From contig AQYM01000026.1 in the NCBI GenBank assembly GCA_000380705.1, forward strand, positions 14,122 through 29,047: DNA of 14,926 bases, in the 5' to 3' direction. Positions 1-8,025 of the stretch are shown piece by piece. The notes beneath the pieces were generated by a model, which made no database searches, was not told where the DNA came from, and saw only the letters and a program-made list of their open reading frames with translations. Every line of letters begins with the position of its first letter. Position 1 is the stretch's first letter. Source of the DNA: Crenarchaeota archaeon SCGC AAA471-B05. Lineage in GTDB: Archaea; Thermoproteota; Thermoprotei; Gearchaeales; Gearchaeaceae. Both the position numbers and the translations under genes were made by a program.

Positions 1-806
1 CTGTATGTATCTGCACGCGTAGGCAAAAAGAATATATCCGTTTCTTTATATAATTCGAGTGTATTAATAAAATAATCTATTATCTTAACATTATTAAATT
101 TATTAAAATAACTTTTATAGCGATATGGTATTTTATTACTTTTAATAATTATTTTTATATTTTTATATTTCAAAATTAAATTTTTAAATACACTTGATGC
201 AATAATTCCTCCTTTACGATAAAAGTCATCACCCAAAAAGAGAATGGTTACATGATCTTTATTTAGTTCTTTGTGGATAAATTGTAAAGGTGCTGGTGGC
301 GGTATTACTTGTATTTTATCATAATCTAAATCTGGATAATATTTTAAAAGAAGTGTTTTAGCCCATTTAGTCCATGCAATTATCGCCGCGCTTCTTTTTA
401 AGATTTCTTTTTCCATTCTAAATGTAAATCTTAACTTTTTATAATCGATATTGTACCAATGCTTTAAAATGTATATCGTAGGTCCACTTCTTTCATGAAT
501 AGTTTGGTTGTTATAAAAGTGGAAACTGGAATCCATTGAATGTACCAAATCGTATCCTTCTGCTCTTATGTATGTTCCAAATCCCATTGTAATGAGTGTT
601 GAACAATCTGGAAAAATCAAATCCAAACTCCTTCTTGTCAAACCATAGAATATTTTAGGATTAATTATTCCTTTACCACAAGTTGGTAATTTTTCAATGT
701 AAAGCGGATAATATTTCACATTTCTCGGTTTGTATTTAAAACGTAATATTTGTGCTGCAGGTGCACCGCTATGAGGTGAAAGAGGCATTTCGATCAAAAC
801 TTTCAT
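1..806 (-). CDS. GT4-type glycosyltransferase, 3' end cut by window edge
   Basis: An uninterrupted frame runs from the ATG at 806 to base 3, giving 268 residues with no stop before the window ends. The N-terminus (MKVLIEMPLSPHSGAPAAQI) has the form of a GT-B Rossmann start. Around residues 188-200 there is LFLGDDFYRKGG, the F(L/V)G-x(n)-KGG loop that opens the nucleotide-sugar-binding half of GT4 enzymes. The last visible residues, TDIFFLPTRADTY, match the strand and loop just before the E-x7-E region, so roughly the last 100 residues are missing. The ATG sits in an ATGA overlap with the stop (803-805) of the decayed glycosyltransferase upstream, which suggests the two were once translationally coupled. 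The product should transfer a sugar from an activated nucleotide donor in the cytosol during glycan assembly. Donor and acceptor are unknown. Family call is confident; whether the gene is intact outside the window is not known. Confidence 0.8.
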   Translation of the reverse strand, partial: MKVLIEMPLSPHSGAPAAQILRFKYKPRNVKYYPLYIEKLPTCGKGIINPKIFYGLTRRSLDLIFPDCSTLITMGFGTYIRAEGYDLVHSMDSSFHFYNNQTIHERSGPTIYILKHWYNIDYKKLRFTFRMEKEILKRSAAIIAWTKWAKTLLLKYYPDLDYDKIQVIPPPAPLQFIHKELNKDHVTILFLGDDFYRKGGIIASSVFKNLILKYKNIKIIIKSNKIPYRYKSYFNKFNNVKIIDYFINTLELYKETDIFFLPTRADTY

Positions 807-2129
807 TTCAATGATAATTCATCCCATATCTTACTGACATCAACTGTTCATATTATTTCTTTAACGTATTTTTAGAAGTAGCTCAGTATGGTTTCCTCAA
901 GAACTTCATGTCGCATATAAGTATATTACAGTATACCCTAATCTTCAATAACTCATGTAAACGCTTATATAACTCATTCATTTCTTTAACCATCTCATTA
1001 TATAATAAAGCTGGGTCTGTTTTAATTTGGTGATGATAACGAGTAATGTTTTCAATTAATTTTTTAAAAGAAAAAAAATATTTTCGCCAATAAGGATACC
1101 TTCATAATTTAGTCCTTCCACACTACTTGCTCCGTTTCTTGTAGTTATTACTAGCTTTTTATGTAATGAAGCTTCGATTATACGCATAAAAGTCCCAGTT
1201 CTAGAAATAGCAGGGCAAAATACCGCTAAACATCTTGAGTAAAGATCGTTTAGATAATAATACGGTAAAGTACCCATTAATTTTAGATTACTAGGAATTT
1301 TGATATTACCTAAAATATTTATTAAATCACGCATATTCGTTCCTGTAACAATGAAATTTATTTCGGGAAGTAATAAAGCTAGCTCCTACGTGCATTTTAA
1401 AACATTATGTTTATCTCGATGTGCTACAGGTACTAAAATAAACGGTTCATATTTTTCAACATATTCGCAAGATTTTTTGCAATTGAGTAATTTAGGGGAA
1501 ACGGAGGGCAAAATCGTATTTACATTCCTTAATCCATAGGCTCTTAATAGTCTTTCATCTCGTCTAGAAACTGTTATTACAAAATCTACTTCTCTAAGGT
1601 AAGTTAATTCATATGTGAATAATTGCCTTATCGCAAACTTATCGAGCAAAGTATTGTAACCTTCATCCATCATATATAAAGAAAAAATATCATGAAGGTG
1701 CACAACTACGGGAATATTTTTCTTTTTCTTAATACGCAAGATTTGTTTATAAGGTGGTATTACACCTACAAATTCTAGCTGGATCGCATCGCAATCTAAT
1801 CTGTCTAAATAACTATTAAAGAGACTATCATAATAAATGGATTGGTTAATAAGAATATTTGAAATGCCACGCAATTGTTTTATCATGCTAGAAAAATAAA
1901 ATGGTAGTAACCATGGTCTATGGATAAAACTAAAGTTTGGTTTAGCTTTTATGGCTATAACATGTATTCCTTCAATATTTCCTTCAAATTCTCTTGTGGT
2001 ATTATAAGTAAATATAAGCACATTATGATTTAGATCAGTTAATGCATGTGCAGTACTCCAAATCAGTGCTTCACCTCCTGTGGTGGGAGGATAGTTAAGT
2101 AACCATGGGGTTATTAAATTAATTTTCAT
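803..2129 (-). pseudogene. Decayed GT4 glycosyltransferase with several stops and frameshifts
   Basis: The ATG at 2129 opens 247 clean codons with a GT4 N-terminal domain (MKINLITPWLLNYPPTTGGE, HLHDIF, VITVSRRDE). The frame then hits TAG at 1386-1388, in the loop after HRDKHNVLK. The same frame continues past it (LALLLPEINFIVTGTNMRD, then GTFMRIIEASLHKKLVITT), which is the C-terminal GT4 domain, so this is a nonsense change and not a gene end. A TAA at 1056-1058 follows; a -1 shift near 1060-1068 restores FKKLIENITRYHHQI and more, down to TGA at 883-885. A further shift gives the third frame (RHEVLEETILSYF, KYVKEII, VDVSKIWDELSLK), which holds TAA at 872-874 and TGA at 848-850 and ends with TGA at 803-805 overlapping the ATG of the next gene. 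Three internal stops and two frameshifts make a functional product unlikely. Any expressed fragment would lack the donor site. Confidence 0.85.
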
Positions 2130-2150
2130 AAGTTAGACATTCAAATTAGT

Positions 2151-2347
2151 TCATTTTATTTTGTTTATAATTAATTTTCCTATAAATCTATTGATATCTT
2201 CATCATTTATTATGGTTTTTTCATAATCTAATATCTATAATCGACCAAATTATTTTTAGAAGGGCTAAACAAAAATTTTTTAGAATTATTTAACTTTAAT
2301 TGTTCTACAGAAAGTTTCGTTCTAGTGCTAATTTTGTAATAATTCAT
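2151..2347 (-). pseudogene. Possible C-terminal remnant of a glycosyltransferase
   Basis: An ATG at 2347 overlaps the TGA of the CgeB-like gene (ATGA) and opens 39 codons ending with TAG at 2228-2230. The product includes ISTRTKLSVEQLKLNN and KKFLFSPSK, which resemble the GT4 C-terminal stretch where a conserved ST-x(n)-(V/I)EGL-x-L segment precedes the end of the domain; compare VITTRNGASSVEGLNYEG in the decayed gene just downstream. After a -1 shift near the TAG, a second open stretch reads LDYEKTIINDEDINRF and GKLIINKIK and stops with TGA at 2151-2153. Two pieces in adjacent frames, each coding-like, suggest a remnant of about 65 residues. It could also be a short independent ORF. The similarity is judged by eye and is modest. 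Confidence 0.4.
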
Positions 2348-3396
2348 AATAATTTTATCACGTCATATACTTGCTTAGCTCTTTGTTTAAAGGTATGATT
2401 CTTTATCACTTTTTCATAACCATTAGCTGCTATTTTATCTCTTTCAATTTCGTTATCTAAATAATACTGGGCAACCTCAATAATTTCCTTTTCATCAACC
2501 ATAACTAGATCTCTTTTATTTTCAAATAATTTTCCTAATTCATTTCCATAGTCGCTTAGCAAAAAGGTCTTACATGCAAGGGTTTCATAAGTACGAAGGT
2601 TTACAACATAAAGCGAGGATCTATGAACATTTAAAGAAATTTTTGAGTATGAATAAATTAAAGGTTGTAAATACCAAATCACAGGTTCATGAACACTACA
2701 TATATTTCTAAATTTTTCCCAACCAAAACCGAATAGATGTACTCTTTTACCATAATTTTTTATCAAGGGGAATATCATTTTCGAGATTTTATTTTCTCTA
2801 TCATACAAATTTCTTCCTATAAATACAAAGTCTAATATCTTATTTTTTCTAATAGGCTTGAAGATTTTGTCATCTACTGCATATCTAAGTATCTCAGCCT
2901 TTATGCCCTTCTCTTTATGAATTTTAAATCCGTATTCTGAAGCACAAAATACAAAGTCGCTTTCTCGAGCAAAATCGAACCATTCTTTGGAGAAGTCTTC
3001 GTCACCACTAAATAAAATTAATTTAATTTTATATTTCTTTAATATTTTTATGATTGGTTTAAAATATTTATGTGTAAAAATCATATCTATCTTATTCCTT
3101 AATATGAATTTTTCTAAATTTTTTTCTTCTAATTTGTAAGTTTGGTTAATAAAAAATTTATTATAAAATAAAGGAGTCAAGATTGAAATAGTATTCAAAT
3201 TTATTTTATTACCTTTATAATCTATATAAAATTTTGAAAATGAGATACCATTATTATTAAGCCATACCAATCTTCTGTAGTCAGAAAAAATTACCTCTAA
3301 ACCAAAAGTCTTCAGTTCTCTACCCAATGAGAAAAGGTACGGTATGTGATAGAGATGTATACTTGGAAAATCTTGAAGAAATAGAATCTTTAACAA
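2344..3396 (-). CDS. CgeB-like glycosyltransferase (GT-B fold)
   Basis: This 350-residue protein has the layout of the CgeB / Glyco_trans_1_2 family: a divergent N-terminal Rossmann domain (MLKILFLQDFPSIHLYHIPY) and a well-conserved C-terminal domain. That domain includes FVFIGRNLYDRE (190-201), LNVHRSS (255-261), NLRTYETLACKTFLLSDY (266-283) with E271 at the usual donor-contact position, then YYLDNEIERDKIAANGYEKV and NHTFKQRAKQV (333-343), the family's usual HT-x(2)-R tail. Translation appears to start at TTG 3396, with AAAGGA just upstream; a TGA lies a few codons further up in frame and there is no early ATG. It probably transfers a sugar in the cytosol during glycan assembly. It lies 123 bases downstream of a GT4 gene, and that gap holds a possible gene remnant. 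Specific substrate unknown. Confidence 0.8.
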   Translation of the reverse strand: MLKILFLQDFPSIHLYHIPYLFSLGRELKTFGLEVIFSDYRRLVWLNNNGISFSKFYIDYKGNKINLNTISILTPLFYNKFFINQTYKLEEKNLEKFILRNKIDMIFTHKYFKPIIKILKKYKIKLILFSGDEDFSKEWFDFARESDFVFCASEYGFKIHKEKGIKAEILRYAVDDKIFKPIRKNKILDFVFIGRNLYDRENKISKMIFPLIKNYGKRVHLFGFGWEKFRNICSVHEPVIWYLQPLIYSYSKISLNVHRSSLYVVNLRTYETLACKTFLLSDYGNELGKLFENKRDLVMVDEKEIIEVAQYYLDNEIERDKIAANGYEKVIKNHTFKQRAKQVYDVIKLL

Positions 3397-3515
3397 ATCC
3401 TTTTCATCTCATTATATCGTTCTCGTATTAATCCTTGTATATGAATTGTATCATGATAAAATTTAGAGAACTTAACAATGTTATTTGTGATCTTCTTGCA
3501 CCGTTGTTGAGTTTT
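3390..3515 (-). pseudogene. Possible glycosyltransferase tail remnant
   Basis: The gap between two glycosyltransferase genes carries 41 sense codons with no ATG, GTG or TTG in a useful position, running into the start of the CgeB-like gene (TAA at 3390-3392). The translation contains CKKITNNIVKFSKFYHD and GLIRERYNEMKRIC. The pattern N-x(2)-(I/V)-x-KFS-x(n)-RYNEM is like the last helices of many GT4 enzymes. It lacks a start and any catalytic motif, so the best reading is the stump of a deleted glycosyltransferase. At this length chance openness in AT-rich DNA is possible, so confidence is low. Confidence 0.3.
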
Positions 3516-3519
3516 ATTT

Positions 3520-4677
3520 TTAAGCTATATTAGAAATTAAAGTAATCCACTTCTTTGCTATAGAATTTGATGAAAGAAAAAATTCAGCGCTACGTCTTGC
3601 ATTTACTTGCATCTCTCTTAATAACTTTTCGTTATTTAAAATCACTTTTATGGAATTTAGGAAGTCTTCGGGCTCAGGCTTGCATAAAAATCCATTGAAA
3701 TTAGGTTTAATTATTTCTTGATTAACTAAGGAATTTAATGTAATTAAAGGTCTCCCACATGCTAATATTTCACTCTCTCCCAAACCGATCCCTTCTTGAC
3801 AACATACAAAAACATCAGCTTTATTTATATATTCTGGTAACTTATTTCTGGGGACCCAAGATAAAAAAACTACATTTTTCTTATCAACAAATTTATTCCT
3901 ATATGAACCGTCACCGATTATCATGAACTTTAATTCAGGATATTTTTTCATAGCAAGATCAACTATTTCAAGCAACAAATCAACACCTTTTTCTTTTTCT
4001 AGTCTACCTAAAAAACCAACAATATTTTCATTTTTTTTGAATACAGGTTTAAAGAATTCGGTATCAACTGCTACTGGAATCACTTCTATTTCTTTATTTG
4101 TATATCTCAACATGCCTCTTTTTATTCGTACATTTTGAGCTACAATCCTATCAGCTAATTTTAAAGCTACCTTTCCTGTAAAAATATTATAACTCCAACT
4201 TATTGATGAAACTTTATAATTTCTATAAATATTCCATGGATATTCATTCCCTTCGTAAAAAATAATTTTTTTATTTAAAATTTTAGATATAAGCGCGGGA
4301 ATTATTAATTCCATTCGATCATAAAAAACAATTATTTTAGATTTACTTTTTATTATAATTAAAGAGACTTGTATTGTATAAAATAATAATGAAGCTATTA
4401 TAGAAAAAATCTTATTAAATTTATTTATTTTAATAAAATCGTAACAAGGGAAGTAAACTTGATTTATTTTTAAATTTTTATTTATATATATGTATTTATT
4501 ATATTTGTATCTGAAAGAAGAAATTAATGTCACTTTAAAGATTTCAGATAATTTTCTCGCGACATTTAAGGTATTAGCTTGAGTTCCCCCAAATCTTAAT
4601 GGCTTGTAGTCGCTTATACTAGGTAGAACAAAAATTACTTCTATCTTCTCGAAGCCAGTTCTATTAAATTTCTCCAT
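3520..4677 (-). CDS. GT4 glycosyltransferase
   Basis: A 385-residue GT-B enzyme of family GT4. The N-terminal half has the glycine-rich acceptor-side loop (RFGGTQANTLNVARKL, 28-43). The C-terminal half starts at VGFLGRLEKEKGVDLLLEI (220-238), with IIGDGSYR (253-260) next. The catalytic E-x7-E pair is E295 and E303 in EGIGLGESEILACGRP, where the carboxylates contact the nucleotide-sugar. VIPVAVDTEFF (199-209) is the usual linker. The ATG at 4677 lies inside the end of the upstream glycosyltransferase gene, which stops at 4641, a 37-base overlap that points to translational coupling and steps in the same pathway. The retained motifs suggest an active retaining transferase in the cytosol or on the inner membrane face. 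Donor sugar and linkage cannot be deduced. Confidence 0.88.
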   Translation of the reverse strand: MEKFNRTGFEKIEVIFVLPSISDYKPLRFGGTQANTLNVARKLSEIFKVTLISSFRYKYNKYIYINKNLKINQVYFPCYDFIKINKFNKIFSIIASLLFYTIQVSLIIIKSKSKIIVFYDRMELIIPALISKILNKKIIFYEGNEYPWNIYRNYKVSSISWSYNIFTGKVALKLADRIVAQNVRIKRGMLRYTNKEIEVIPVAVDTEFFKPVFKKNENIVGFLGRLEKEKGVDLLLEIVDLAMKKYPELKFMIIGDGSYRNKFVDKKNVVFLSWVPRNKLPEYINKADVFVCCQEGIGLGESEILACGRPLITLNSLVNQEIIKPNFNGFLCKPEPEDFLNSIKVILNNEKLLREMQVNARRSAEFFLSSNSIAKKWITLISNIA

Positions 4678-5750
4678 TTTTCAGCAACATTTTCTAAAGA
4701 GAATTTTTTTGCTCTTTCTAAGCTCATTTTCTTATATTCATTTAGTTTCTCTCTATCTCTTACGAGATATTCCATAGCTTCAGCTAATTTCTCGACATCT
4801 TTTTGAGGAACTATGATCCCTGCATTACCTACTAGTTCAGGTAGCGAACCACAATCGGTAACTATCGCAGCTAAGCCATTACTCATTCCTTCCAAAACGC
4901 TATAACCAAACTGTTCTTCCCAATTTTTTATCTTTATCGAAGGATATACTATTACGTCGCTAATTTCAAAATACTTCTTTAACTCTTCTTCCTTGACATA
5001 ACCCTTGAAATCAACGAATTTTTTTAAACCATTTTCTTCAGAGAATTTTTTTAAAGAATTAGTTATTTTACCTTCACCGCATAAAATTAATTTTACTTTA
5101 TATCCTTTATCGATCAATTTTTTAAAAGCAACTATGAGATGGAATAATCCTTTTTCATAAACGTGTCTTCCTGCATATAAAAAAGTTATCGTGTCATTTT
5201 TTTTTATATTATTCTTAATATAATAACCACTTTCAGGAATTATAAAAATCTTATTTTCATTTACTTTTAATTCTTCAATTAATTTTATTTTCATTTTATT
5301 AGTTAAGACTACAACAAAATCTGGAATCAAATATAAAATTCTAAGTATAAGCCTTTCAATTCTTTTATATTTTATTGTAGGATTTAATGCAGAAATTACT
5401 ATAAATCTTTTTCTTGTAATTCTACAATATATACCGACCAATATACCCATTAGTGAATGATATAAATTAAGTACCACTACTTTAGGTTTTATTTTTGAAA
5501 TGCTAAACAATACTAAGGGATAAAATCGTATCAGTGGTTTATCGTTAAATATTCCTCTATGCCAAATAACGTTAAATTTTACCTCTTTTTCGTTGATCAG
5601 CATTTCTTTAGGTGTTCCTTTATATTTCAATTTCTCACTCCAATTAGGAACAAGGGCATATACGAGGTAGTATTTAGCAAGCTCATTCAATAAATAACTT
5701 TGTCTTCTTTGAGAAAAGCTATGCCCTATAAACGCTACTTTAATGCTCAA
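4641..5750 (-). CDS. GT4 glycosyltransferase
   Basis: A 369-residue GT4 enzyme with both GT-B halves. The N-terminus MSIKVAFIGHSFSQRRQSYL is the first Rossmann strand and loop. The C-terminal domain holds FLYAGRHVYEKGLFHLIVAF (190-209), LILCGEGKITNSL (221-233) and SDVIVYPSIKIKNWEEQFGY (264-283). The E-x7-E pair is E279 and E287, followed by NGLAAIVTDCGSLPELVG, the usual region around the donor phosphate. The start is TTG at 5750: an in-frame TAG lies two codons upstream and there is no ATG near the conserved N-terminus. No good Shine-Dalgarno match is visible. Its end overlaps the start of the next GT4 gene by 37 bases. It sits just downstream of an asparagine-synthase remnant, so its original upstream neighbour has probably been lost. 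It should transfer a sugar to a growing glycan; specificity unknown. Confidence 0.88.
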   Translation of the reverse strand: MSIKVAFIGHSFSQRRQSYLLNELAKYYLVYALVPNWSEKLKYKGTPKEMLINEKEVKFNVIWHRGIFNDKPLIRFYPLVLFSISKIKPKVVVLNLYHSLMGILVGIYCRITRKRFIVISALNPTIKYKRIERLILRILYLIPDFVVVLTNKMKIKLIEELKVNENKIFIIPESGYYIKNNIKKNDTITFLYAGRHVYEKGLFHLIVAFKKLIDKGYKVKLILCGEGKITNSLKKFSEENGLKKFVDFKGYVKEEELKKYFEISDVIVYPSIKIKNWEEQFGYSVLEGMSNGLAAIVTDCGSLPELVGNAGIIVPQKDVEKLAEAMEYLVRDREKLNEYKKMSLERAKKFSLENVAEKWRNLIELASRR

Positions 5751-5758
5751 ATGCTAGT

Positions 5759-5920
5759 CTATACCCAGTTCAATAACAATACAATGGAAAACAACCTATT
5801 AGTATATTTATCCAAGGGTATTCCAGAACACATTTCATCTCTTGCTTCTCCTGTCAAAGCAACTTTTACCTCCTTCTTTATTTCTCTGCATATTTTAGGA
5901 ATTGTAGAATATAATAACAT
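5759..5920 (-). pseudogene. Remnant of an asparagine synthase-like amidotransferase
   Basis: Between the membrane protein gene and the next glycosyltransferase, a 53-codon frame runs from an ATG at 5918-5920 (inside the end of the membrane protein gene) to TAG at 5759-5761. Its centre reads VKVALTGEARDEMCSGIP followed by LDKYTNRLFS. This matches the synthetase-domain signature of glutamine-hydrolysing asparagine synthases, V-x-L-(S/T)-G-E-G-x-D-E-(L/V)-F-x-G-Y, in G-E, D-E and the later G, with the preceding K-x-V-x(2)-L also in place; the residues that differ (ARDEMCSGI for GADELFGGY) look like drift. A functional synthase needs several hundred residues, including the N-terminal glutaminase domain, all missing here. 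Asparagine synthase homologues in surface-glycan loci often amidate uronic acids, so this was probably a glycan-modifying gene that was deleted. The match is by eye. Confidence 0.55.
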
Positions 5921-7736
5921 TATCAGAATTTAATATAATGTTAAAATTTTCTTTATTTGTAAATTCCTTTATCGTTTCCATTACTTTATTTTTATCGTAA
6001 AAACCGTTTCTTTCAATTCCAAATTTGCTAAAACTCCAAACACCCTTCCATGAAGTATTGTTTAATGTATTGTATAATCTTTCTACTCCAATCCATTGCT
6101 CATTTATTAAAAAATAATATTTATGAATTACCCATGACATTATCGTATGCTCACCTGTTACATTTTTATCCTTTGGCATTAATTCAAAGATTTCCCTAGC
6201 TTTTATCATTGAGTCTGTTGCAAAGCTTGCTCTTGCGAAGGGATTCTTGTATTTATCAAAATAGGGATTATCATCTGTATTTAATATAAAAGTAAAGAAA
6301 GCCAAAGTTAAAAATATTAAAAATACACTAATAATTTTTTTCTTTGAACTGTTGGATAAAACGTTAATTGAAGCTCCTCCTATTAAAGCAGCAGAATATG
6401 TAATTAACCAAGTTCCTATAACTTGTTCTGAAGTTCTATATGATACAAGAATTAAAAATGGAAATAAAAAGGTAATCATCGCTATTATGGGCAAATAGTA
6501 ACTTTTGAAATTTTTATTTAAAATAAAATAAGGAATAGCTAATGCTGAAAAGTAAATTATTACTGGGTAATATATATGGGAAAATACGTAATAATCAACA
6601 AATTCATTAAAGTTTCTTCCTCCCGCTAAATATTCATAGTAGCCAGGATTAGGTGTAGGTAATGTAAGACTTTTTATTACGAAATCAAAGAAAGGACCTG
6701 TTACATATAATAAATAAGAGATTGTTATTATTAAATAAAGATAAGGGAATATTTTATTAAGATTTTTAAACGAGAATAAAATTAAATTTATTGATAAAAA
6801 TATTATACTTAAAAATAATCCTGAAGATGGATGGTAAAGAAATGAAGAAAATGAAATTAAAACAAGAATTATAAATGTTTTTCTTGATATTTTTAAATTA
6901 AATAAAACATTAAAAAGTAAATAAATAACAACTAAATATAGCATAAAGCTAAATGGATGTGGTGTAAAATGTTGGTCAGGTATTATAATTGAAGCTAATA
7001 ATGAAGAAAATAAACCGTATTTAAAATTGTTAAATATTTTATATATTATATAATAAGAGAATATAATAAATGGAACAACTATTAAAATATCAATATAAAT
7101 ATAATTAATATTTGTTTCATTAAATAATATTTTTAAAATCATTGTATTAAAAGTATGGAAAAGACCGAAGGCTCCCCAGTTTGTTTCACTTGGAGGGAGC
7201 TGATTTGTGTTAAATATGCTATAGATAACTGTAGAATGGAAAAAGGTATCCCAGAAAGGTAATTCTTTATTAATGAAATAAATTGAAATTTTATTAAATA
7301 TTATTATAGTTATTATTTCTATTAAAATTATTTTAACAAATTTTTTCTCATAATTTAAATATAAAATTTGAAATCCTATAATTGAAAATGCCAATGAAAC
7401 TAGTATAAAGTATGCTAAGTCTCTGTAAGTTATACTGAAATAAGAAATAATTGTTGAAAATGCTAGTAAAACAGAATAAATTACTATGGTAATGTAAAGG
7501 ATTTTATGGCTATAAAAATTAGGATCATCTTTATTTCTAATTGGCTTTGTTTTTAAATAAGTAAATATTCCCAAAGTAAGTGCTAAGATATTCATTAAAA
7601 AGAACAGACCTATTGCAGTTAAGTTGAATAAGTTATAGATGATTAAAATTACTGAAAGTGTTACCAACAGAAGTAGGAAATATTTAATATTTTTATCATT
7701 GATTTTTTCTAATGTTTTTGTAATTAATCCTTTCAT
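5895..7736 (-). CDS. Large polytopic membrane protein, GT-C-like candidate
   Basis: A 613-residue protein with about 12-14 hydrophobic segments over the first 470 or so residues and a soluble C-terminal region of about 130 residues. Helices begin at about residues 18, 41, 79, 107, 133 and 210 and continue to about 480. Between the fifth and sixth helices lies a long loop with FWDTFFHS (161-168, D163) and TNQLPPSETNWGAFGLFHTF. An acidic residue in an aromatic D-x(2)-(F/Y)-H setting in an early external loop is typical of GT-C enzymes, which use dolichyl- or polyprenyl-phosphate sugars (compare the DxxxxH-type loop of AglB-like proteins). The C-terminal part (GEHTIMSWVIHKYYF, GVWSFSKFGIERNGFY) would be extracytoplasmic. 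Start ATG 7736 has no Shine-Dalgarno match but an AT-rich promoter box 23-34 bases upstream, so the message may be leaderless. Alternatives are a polymerase of the Wzy kind or a non-catalytic membrane protein. Confidence 0.6.
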   Translation of the reverse strand: MKGLITKTLEKINDKNIKYFLLLLVTLSVILIIYNLFNLTAIGLFFLMNILALTLGIFTYLKTKPIRNKDDPNFYSHKILYITIVIYSVLLAFSTIISYFSITYRDLAYFILVSLAFSIIGFQILYLNYEKKFVKIILIEIITIIIFNKISIYFINKELPFWDTFFHSTVIYSIFNTNQLPPSETNWGAFGLFHTFNTMILKILFNETNINYIYIDILIVVPFIIFSYYIIYKIFNNFKYGLFSSLLASIIIPDQHFTPHPFSFMLYLVVIYLLFNVLFNLKISRKTFIILVLISFSSFLYHPSSGLFLSIIFLSINLILFSFKNLNKIFPYLYLIITISYLLYVTGPFFDFVIKSLTLPTPNPGYYEYLAGGRNFNEFVDYYVFSHIYYPVIIYFSALAIPYFILNKNFKSYYLPIIAMITFLFPFLILVSYRTSEQVIGTWLITYSAALIGGASINVLSNSSKKKIISVFLIFLTLAFFTFILNTDDNPYFDKYKNPFARASFATDSMIKAREIFELMPKDKNVTGEHTIMSWVIHKYYFLINEQWIGVERLYNTLNNTSWKGVWSFSKFGIERNGFYDKNKVMETIKEFTNKENFNIILNSDNVIIFYNS

Positions 7737-8025
7737 TTTAAACGATTACGATATTTCGTATAATTTTAAGCGTTTTCTTTATTACATACAATCTCAAATA
7801 TTTTTCACTTAGCATCCCATAATCACCATTTTTATTATAATTTCTTCGTTACGACTTTTATTTATTTAGTTATACTTAAATTGATAATTAAAGCAATTTA
7901 CCTCCACTAAGGTGTAATTATATATTTCAAAGTGTCTAGATAATTACGTATTCTTTTTTTTTACAAAAGATTGAAAATCTGCCCCTTTATTCTGACTCGC
8001 CATTGGTATTTTTATTATTTCTCTA
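7737..8025. other. Non-coding gap between HEPN-MNT module and glycan block
   Basis: No convincing gene was found on either strand; all frames are broken often. It holds the putative TATA box at 7759-7770, an imperfect dyad TTAC-N12-GTAA at 7898-7917, a run of nine T on the plus strand (7954-7962) and a short patch richer in G and C at about 7978-8008. The T run is on the wrong strand to end the MNT transcript. No clear terminator is visible. Confidence 0.5.
7759..7770 (-). promoter_or_regulatory. Putative archaeal TATA box for the glycan block
   Basis: On the minus strand this reads CTTAAAATTATA, preceded by an A-rich GAAAACG that could serve as the BRE. It lies 23-34 bases before the ATG at 7736, the spacing expected if transcription starts at or just before the start codon. 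This fits the lack of a ribosome-binding site there and the gap separating this gene from the HEPN-MNT module. Such boxes are common by chance in AT-rich DNA. Confidence 0.45.

Noticed and set aside
1056..1078. Programmed -1 frameshifting in the GT4 gene: TTTTTTT and TTTAAAA slippery words lie just before the TAA at 1056-1058.
   Set aside because: The same gene also has TAG at 1386-1388 upstream and further stops and a frameshift downstream, so gene decay explains the shift without a programmed event.
1386..1388. In-frame TAG read through as pyrrolysine.
   Set aside because: Pyrrolysine is known mainly from methylamine methyltransferases; this is a glycosyltransferase with several other lesions, and no pyl genes are visible in the window.
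1300..5933. Open frames of 60-80 codons on the plus strand (for example 1300-1539, 3923-4138, 5700-5933).
   Set aside because: They lie opposite strongly conserved minus-strand genes or remnants, have no recognisable domains and no start signals; they are antisense artefacts.
7954..7962. Run of nine T on the plus strand as a terminator.
   Set aside because: Archaeal terminators need the T run on the coding strand; all genes here are on the minus strand, where this is a run of A.
7963..7978. ACAAAAGATTGAAAAT resembles the end of a crenarchaeal CRISPR repeat.
   Set aside because: It occurs once, with no second copy at spacer distance; a single short AT-rich word is not an array.
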